DNA of 64,000 nt from Onthophagus taurus (lineage: Eukaryota > Arthropoda > Insecta > Coleoptera > Scarabaeidae): positions 10,669,001 to 10,733,000 of the forward strand of contig NC_091972.1 in NCBI RefSeq assembly GCF_036711975.1. Reading direction: 5' to 3'. Under the pieces are notes generated by a model, which saw nothing but the letters and a program-made list of their open reading frames with translations, did no database searches and was not told where the DNA came from. Position 1 is the stretch's first letter, and each line of letters opens with the position of its first letter. A program made the position numbers and the translations under genes. Below, piece by piece: positions 60,472-64,000 of this stretch.

Positions 60472-61295
60472 TGTAACAACTAATTATAAGAAGATGAAAA
60501 TCCTGCTTTTCAGAGATGATTTTCAAGGCAGTCTGATTAATTTTATTATTTAATAATCTTGTTATTGAGTAATTTATCAAAATTACACAATTATTTTCAC
60601 ACTGATTTACATATTTCTTTGTTTTTACCTACTATCCTAGTCAAGGCCCTTCAAATTAGAGAATCTTCGTAAAGACTCGATGAAAAAAATCGAAGAGGTG
60701 GTTCTGGTGTGTGTTTTAAGTAGACTTGACGTCGCGTCATTGTTTTTTGTGTTTAAAATCACAACGCAAATGATGAGATTTTAGATCATGTATTAGTATT
60801 ATAAGGATGGATCCTTATAATTATTGCATTTATTGATTCCCATGCTATGCATGAGAATATATAAAACCTGATTGGCTCTTTTCTCCTTTGGAACACCACT
60901 GTAGAAATGATCGTAAATTCTCCAATTTCCCTTTATCCCTTTTATGTAATTTTTCGATTTTTTGTTATAATAAAAAAAATGTAAGTTCATGGATTTCTAC
61001 GAGGTTCAAAAAAAAAGAAGCTGTTTGTGATATAAAAATAGGCTATTTTATTTATATTTTGTATTCTAGCAAGTGGCAATACATTTTAAATTATGTTCTC
61101 TGTACTAAGATTAATTCCTAAAACAAAATTGGCGAAATAATAAAAAACATGATATGTACGATGTGTACATACATAGGGGTTAATTATTAAATGTGTCACT
61201 AGATTTAAGAGGTTGTCCAGTTTGTCGATTATTACCATTTTTAGCTAAAATATTATAAAAAACAGATTATTCAGAAAAACTTTGTTATTTTGTTT

Positions 61296-61818
61296 TTAAT
61301 TACAAGGAGTAACTACGTTATGAAATTCTCCAGGTGAACTAAAATAAAAACGTTTATCACGACAAAACACGTTCTTCTTTATATTTTCTATTGTAGCTAC
61401 ACATTTCCGATTGTTTTCAATAAACCAAGAGTGAGTAGAATTAAACTTTAAGCTGATATCATCTTATTTTATATAAAAAAAATTTAAATTAGAAATTTTA
61501 TAAATATGCAAAGTAAGTCAGAAAGAATGCGAAATTCCAGAACAAAATAAGACAATTCATCCCTAATACCAATTTTGTTGAATTTGGAGACACACGCTAT
61601 CCCAAATTGATTTCCTTCTACTATCTCTAGTTCTGATTTTTCAATTTTTTTCTGACTAACTCTATGTTACCGTTCTCGCCACAATTAAAAATTGGGGATT
61701 TACGATCCTTTTCCCCCAAAACGCAAACTGTATTAGAATCAATCTCTATTTTTACATATTCTTCCGAATGCGTCAACAAAGCTGTTAAAATGCACAAGAA
61801 GAAACCGGACCGAATCAT
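61296..61818 (-). CDS. Small secreted four-cysteine protein, type B (B4, divergent)
   Basis: Exons 61818-61671 (49 codons plus 1 base) and 61462-61296, phase-1 intron 208 bp; 104 aa. Signal peptide MIRSGFFLCILTALLTHS, mature start EEYVKIEIDSNTVCVLGEKD. Core cysteines 32, 46, 70, 83. Exon 2: DDISLKFNSTHSWFIENNRK then CVATIENIKKNVFC; tail ends VVTPCN, matching the tail found in the chimeric gene at 53.6 kb. It lacks the double CC of B2/B3, so it is the outgroup among the B genes. Confidence 0.72.
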
Positions 61819-62415
61819 TGTAACAACTAGTTATGGGAAGATGAAGATGTTGTTTTTCTTAGATGATTTTCAAGGCTGTTTTGTGGGCTTAATATTTCAA
61901 TCTTTGTTATCGTGTTATTTATAGAAATGAGAAAATCTTTTTTATACTGATTTAAATCTTGAAAAATTCCAGCAATATATCTTTGTTTTTACATAAATCT
62001 ATTTAATTGTAGATCCTCAACAAAATTTCCGAGTACTAAGAAATGTTGTTTTTTTAATGAAAAACTTTTCTTTATGAAAATTAACATTCTATCAATGTTT
62101 CAGCAAAATATACCATTTTCAAACAAAACAATTCGGTTTAAGATTTTAGGGGGTTGAAATCGAGTAATACATAAATATAACAATAATGTTATATAGTTTC
62201 CAAAATTGATTAATAACAGTTTGTTGTTAATATTAATTGTATTTTGTTTTTTATTTATGCCTGTATCAAATTTTATTAGTTTTCTTAACGAACATAGTAA
62301 ATTGAAAAAAAATTTCTTTATATTTTAATCAAATACATTCCCATTTTTTATTGGGTTTCCTTTCTTATCTTTTCCATTTTTTGCTAAAACAAAACAAAAA
62401 TGTTATAACATAATT
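61819..62415. other. Spacer within the array
   Basis: AT-rich, no gene. It contains the promoter of B4 at its low end and the 3' flank of the type C gene at its high end. Confidence 0.5.
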
Positions 62416-62793
62416 TTATTTTTTATTGGGATTATTTTTACCAGGTACAGTCACCCCTTCTATAATACCACGACGAAACCTCTTGGTACAAAACTTTGCG
62501 TATTTTTTAATACTTTTAATGGAAGCCGCGCATTTTAAATTATCTTTCGTGTACCAAGAATGGGTAGCATTAAATCCTGAATCAATATATTCTGAAATGG
62601 AAATGAAACAGTTGTTGAAATAGTCTGTTCTTAAAATAATCTTACCGCTTTCAAAGCATTTAAAAATAGGTTTTTGAAATTTGTTAACAACACAATAATG
62701 ATGTGAATCAACGGGTATATTGGTGAAAGTTTTTCTAAATTCGTCACACATAATAAACACAAGTAACGAGAGGTACAAACTAAAGCGTAACAT
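62416..62793 (-). CDS. Small secreted four-cysteine protein, type C (intact)
   Basis: Exons 62793-62646 and 62591-62416, 54-bp phase-1 intron; 107 aa. The intron happens to be open in frame, so a translation without splicing looks like one longer protein; GCGGTAAGAT and CATTTCAG are good splice sites, and family comparison supports splicing. Start chosen at 62793 (MLRFSLYLSLLVFIMC signal peptide), not the upstream in-frame Met at 62844, which lies before the TATA box. Core cysteines 34, 46, 70, 84. Motif SGFNATHSWYTKDNLKCAAS; basic tail ends GVTVPGKNNPNKK. This is the only working C copy; six decayed ones lie to the left. Confidence 0.75.
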   Translation of the reverse strand: MLRFSLYLSLLVFIMCDEFRKTFTNIPVDSHHYCVVNKFQKPIFKCFESGKIILRTDYFNNCFISISEYIDSGFNATHSWYTKDNLKCAASIKSIKKYAKFCTKRFRRGIIEGVTVPGKNNPNKK

Positions 62794-62830
62794 TTTAACG
62801 ACTAACGTTACCAACTGATTGAATGTTTTT

Positions 62831-62846
62831 CTTATATGCGTCAAGG
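62831..62846 (-). promoter_or_regulatory. TATA box and CCTTGACGC motif of the type C gene
   Basis: TATAAG at 62831-62836 and CCTTGACGC at 62838-62846 on the minus strand, 38-53 bp upstream of the chosen ATG. Confidence 0.5.
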
Positions 62847-62989
62847 TTACTAGTAGTAACTTTCTTTTATATCTACTTTTTAAGAAATTATTACGTACTA
62901 CGTTAGTATCAGTGCGATTTTTATAACATAACTCTTTAAATTTAAAAATTTATGATTTTAAGACTCAATTAAATACAATACTAGATTTA

Positions 62990-63990
62990 AAGGTTTAACG
63001 TGGTTGGAGTTCAAACTATATCCGGTCTTTTTATCGCTGTAATTTCTAAACGATTCCGAAAATCGGAAAATAAAGTGATAGATCTTATATGGGCCATCAG
63101 ACCATAGCAAGAAATCTTCTTTTGATCTTTTCGGCAGTGTTATTATCCGAAGTGAAAAGTGAGCCCAAGTGTACAAATTGCTCTACAGTTTCAATATTAT
63201 GCTCTCCTATGGCTAAGATATCTTGTTGATGAGTTTATGACCCACTTTTGTGCACTGCTTTCTCTAGTAGGCAGAAGTCTTCTATCATGTTTCTTCTTAA
63301 TCTTGTAATGGTGTCAACATCATCATCAAAAGCCAGAATTTGCCTCCGCATCACTCATTGTTTGTTTTTCTAGCAAAATTAGGTGTGAAGATATTTTAAA
63401 CTCTTGTACGACATAAAAATCTCCTAAATATGTGACAGCATCTTGATAGTATCTATGACAATAGAAATCTTAACTATGGTTTTTTTGGCATAAGGATTTA
63501 GTCTTTCGCATAGGATAATAGATAATATCTTGTAAGACGAATTCAACAGAATTATTGTTCTGTAGTTAGAACACAGGAGTCAATCACCTTTCTTATATAA
63601 TTTGTGACCTGGATCAGCTTATCGAACCTGGTGCTTTATTGTTTTATAGTTTGTTTATGGCTGCCATCATTATATATCGGCAGTTCTTGTTCTCTGCTGT
63701 CTGATGAATTCGGTAAAAACTATTCGCGCCGTTCTTCTTGTTTCGTTCCCAGTTTTTTTAATGGTAAACCATCAATCTTTCCAGTATTTCGCCTTGCTCC
63801 GTCGGAATTCATTACCTTTGACCGTGCAGATTATTATCCTATGCTTAAATCCACTCCTGTAACTATTTAGATTTTGGTAGAATTTCCTCGTATTCTTAGT
63901 TTCTCTGATTTTAACAATACACCGCTTATGGTCTATCTCTCTTCTTCCCTCTTACGTGCTCTGTTCTCCTCCTCCATTCGTCGGATTTTA
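62990..63990 (-). mobile_element. RTE-like LINE relic at the window edge
   Basis: Reading the minus strand from about 63950 with frame breaks: KFYQNLNSYRSGFKHRI, then ILAFDDDVDTITRLRRNMIE (a decayed Y/F-A-D-D core), ETVEQFVHLGSLFTSDNNTA and EKIKRRF. This is the usual order F-Y-x-x-V-x-x-x-R-x-x-F-K-x-R, F-A-D-D, V-x-x-F-x-Y-L-G-S-x-I-x-x-D-x and E-I-x-x-R-I of these reverse transcriptases. It is the same broad family as the fragment at 41.3-42.3 kb but in opposite orientation. The element probably continues beyond the window. Confidence 0.8.
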
Positions 63991-64000
63991 CGCTACTGCA

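Larger units (their letters stand above)
53678..61360. repeat. 6.15-kb tandem duplication, unit 2 (enlarged by a local repeat)
   Basis: Collinear with unit 1 to about 58350. Here it contains about 1.3 kb (58352-59650) missing from unit 1, itself partly a local repeat (58290-58545 resembles 59330-59590). After that it is again collinear, 59650-61130 matching 52190-53430. Confidence 0.85.

Noticed and set aside
62416-62844. Single 142-aa protein from the unspliced frame
   Set aside because: The middle contains a 54-bp intron with consensus GTAAGAT and TTTCAG borders at the family's conserved position, and the extra N-terminal residues lie upstream of the TATA box and signal peptide.
46304-62846. 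Calling the secreted proteins toxins, antimicrobial peptides or odorant-binding proteins
   Set aside because: Cysteine number and spacing do not match a pattern I can name; secretion and turnover alone are not enough.
1-64000. tRNA or rRNA genes
   Set aside because: No cloverleaf with A/B boxes or rRNA core sequence was noticed by eye; a covariance-model scan would be needed to exclude them fully.

Overview
This is a 64 kb piece of an AT-rich animal genome, almost certainly an insect and most likely a beetle. The genes have short introns (about 50-70 bp) with GT/AG borders. The recognisable proteins are insect-type sugar-transporter-like MFS proteins and retinol-dehydrogenase-like SDRs. The repeat load (Tc1/mariner, piggyBac and PIF/Harbinger relics, Jockey- and RTE-like LINE pieces, small inverted-repeat elements) also fits an insect. 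The beetle placement is an inference from general resemblance.

Layout. 1-25 kb has no host gene that I can support. It holds stacked transposon relics: a long-inverted-repeat Tc1/mariner-superfamily element with a second one nested in it (2.7-5.9 kb), a LINE RNase H piece, tandem fold-back palindromes (10 kb), a GC-rich island (15.6-15.9 kb), nested inverted-repeat elements (18.4-19.4 kb), a Harbinger relic whose two genes are interleaved on opposite strands (21.4-22.8 kb), and a piggyBac relic split by a 935-bp inverted-repeat element (22.9-24.1 kb). 25.4-27.9 kb holds two complete four-exon SDR genes arranged tail to tail; the first has Phe in place of the catalytic Tyr. 28-44.3 kb is a cluster of six complete two-exon MFS transporter genes (two minus, a plus/plus tandem pair, two minus), all split by a phase-1 intron at the same place.

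46.3-62.9 kb is the most unusual part: a minus-strand array of tiny genes for secreted proteins of about 104-120 aa. They share a signal peptide, a core of four cysteines with near-constant spacing, an FN-S/A-T-H-S motif and a phase-1 intron. I count eight intact two- or three-exon genes, one 43-aa chimeric gene sitting exactly on a duplication junction, and about fourteen truncated or decayed copies. A 6.15-kb unit is tandemly duplicated, so the array shows birth, decay and fusion of genes. I do not recognise the family. The window ends in an RTE-like LINE relic.

How the genes relate: the transporter and SDR clusters look like ordinary local gene-family expansions and nothing links them functionally. 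The peptide array shares promoter features (TATA box with a CCTTGAC-type motif just upstream in several copies), which suggests co-expression, probably in a secretory tissue.
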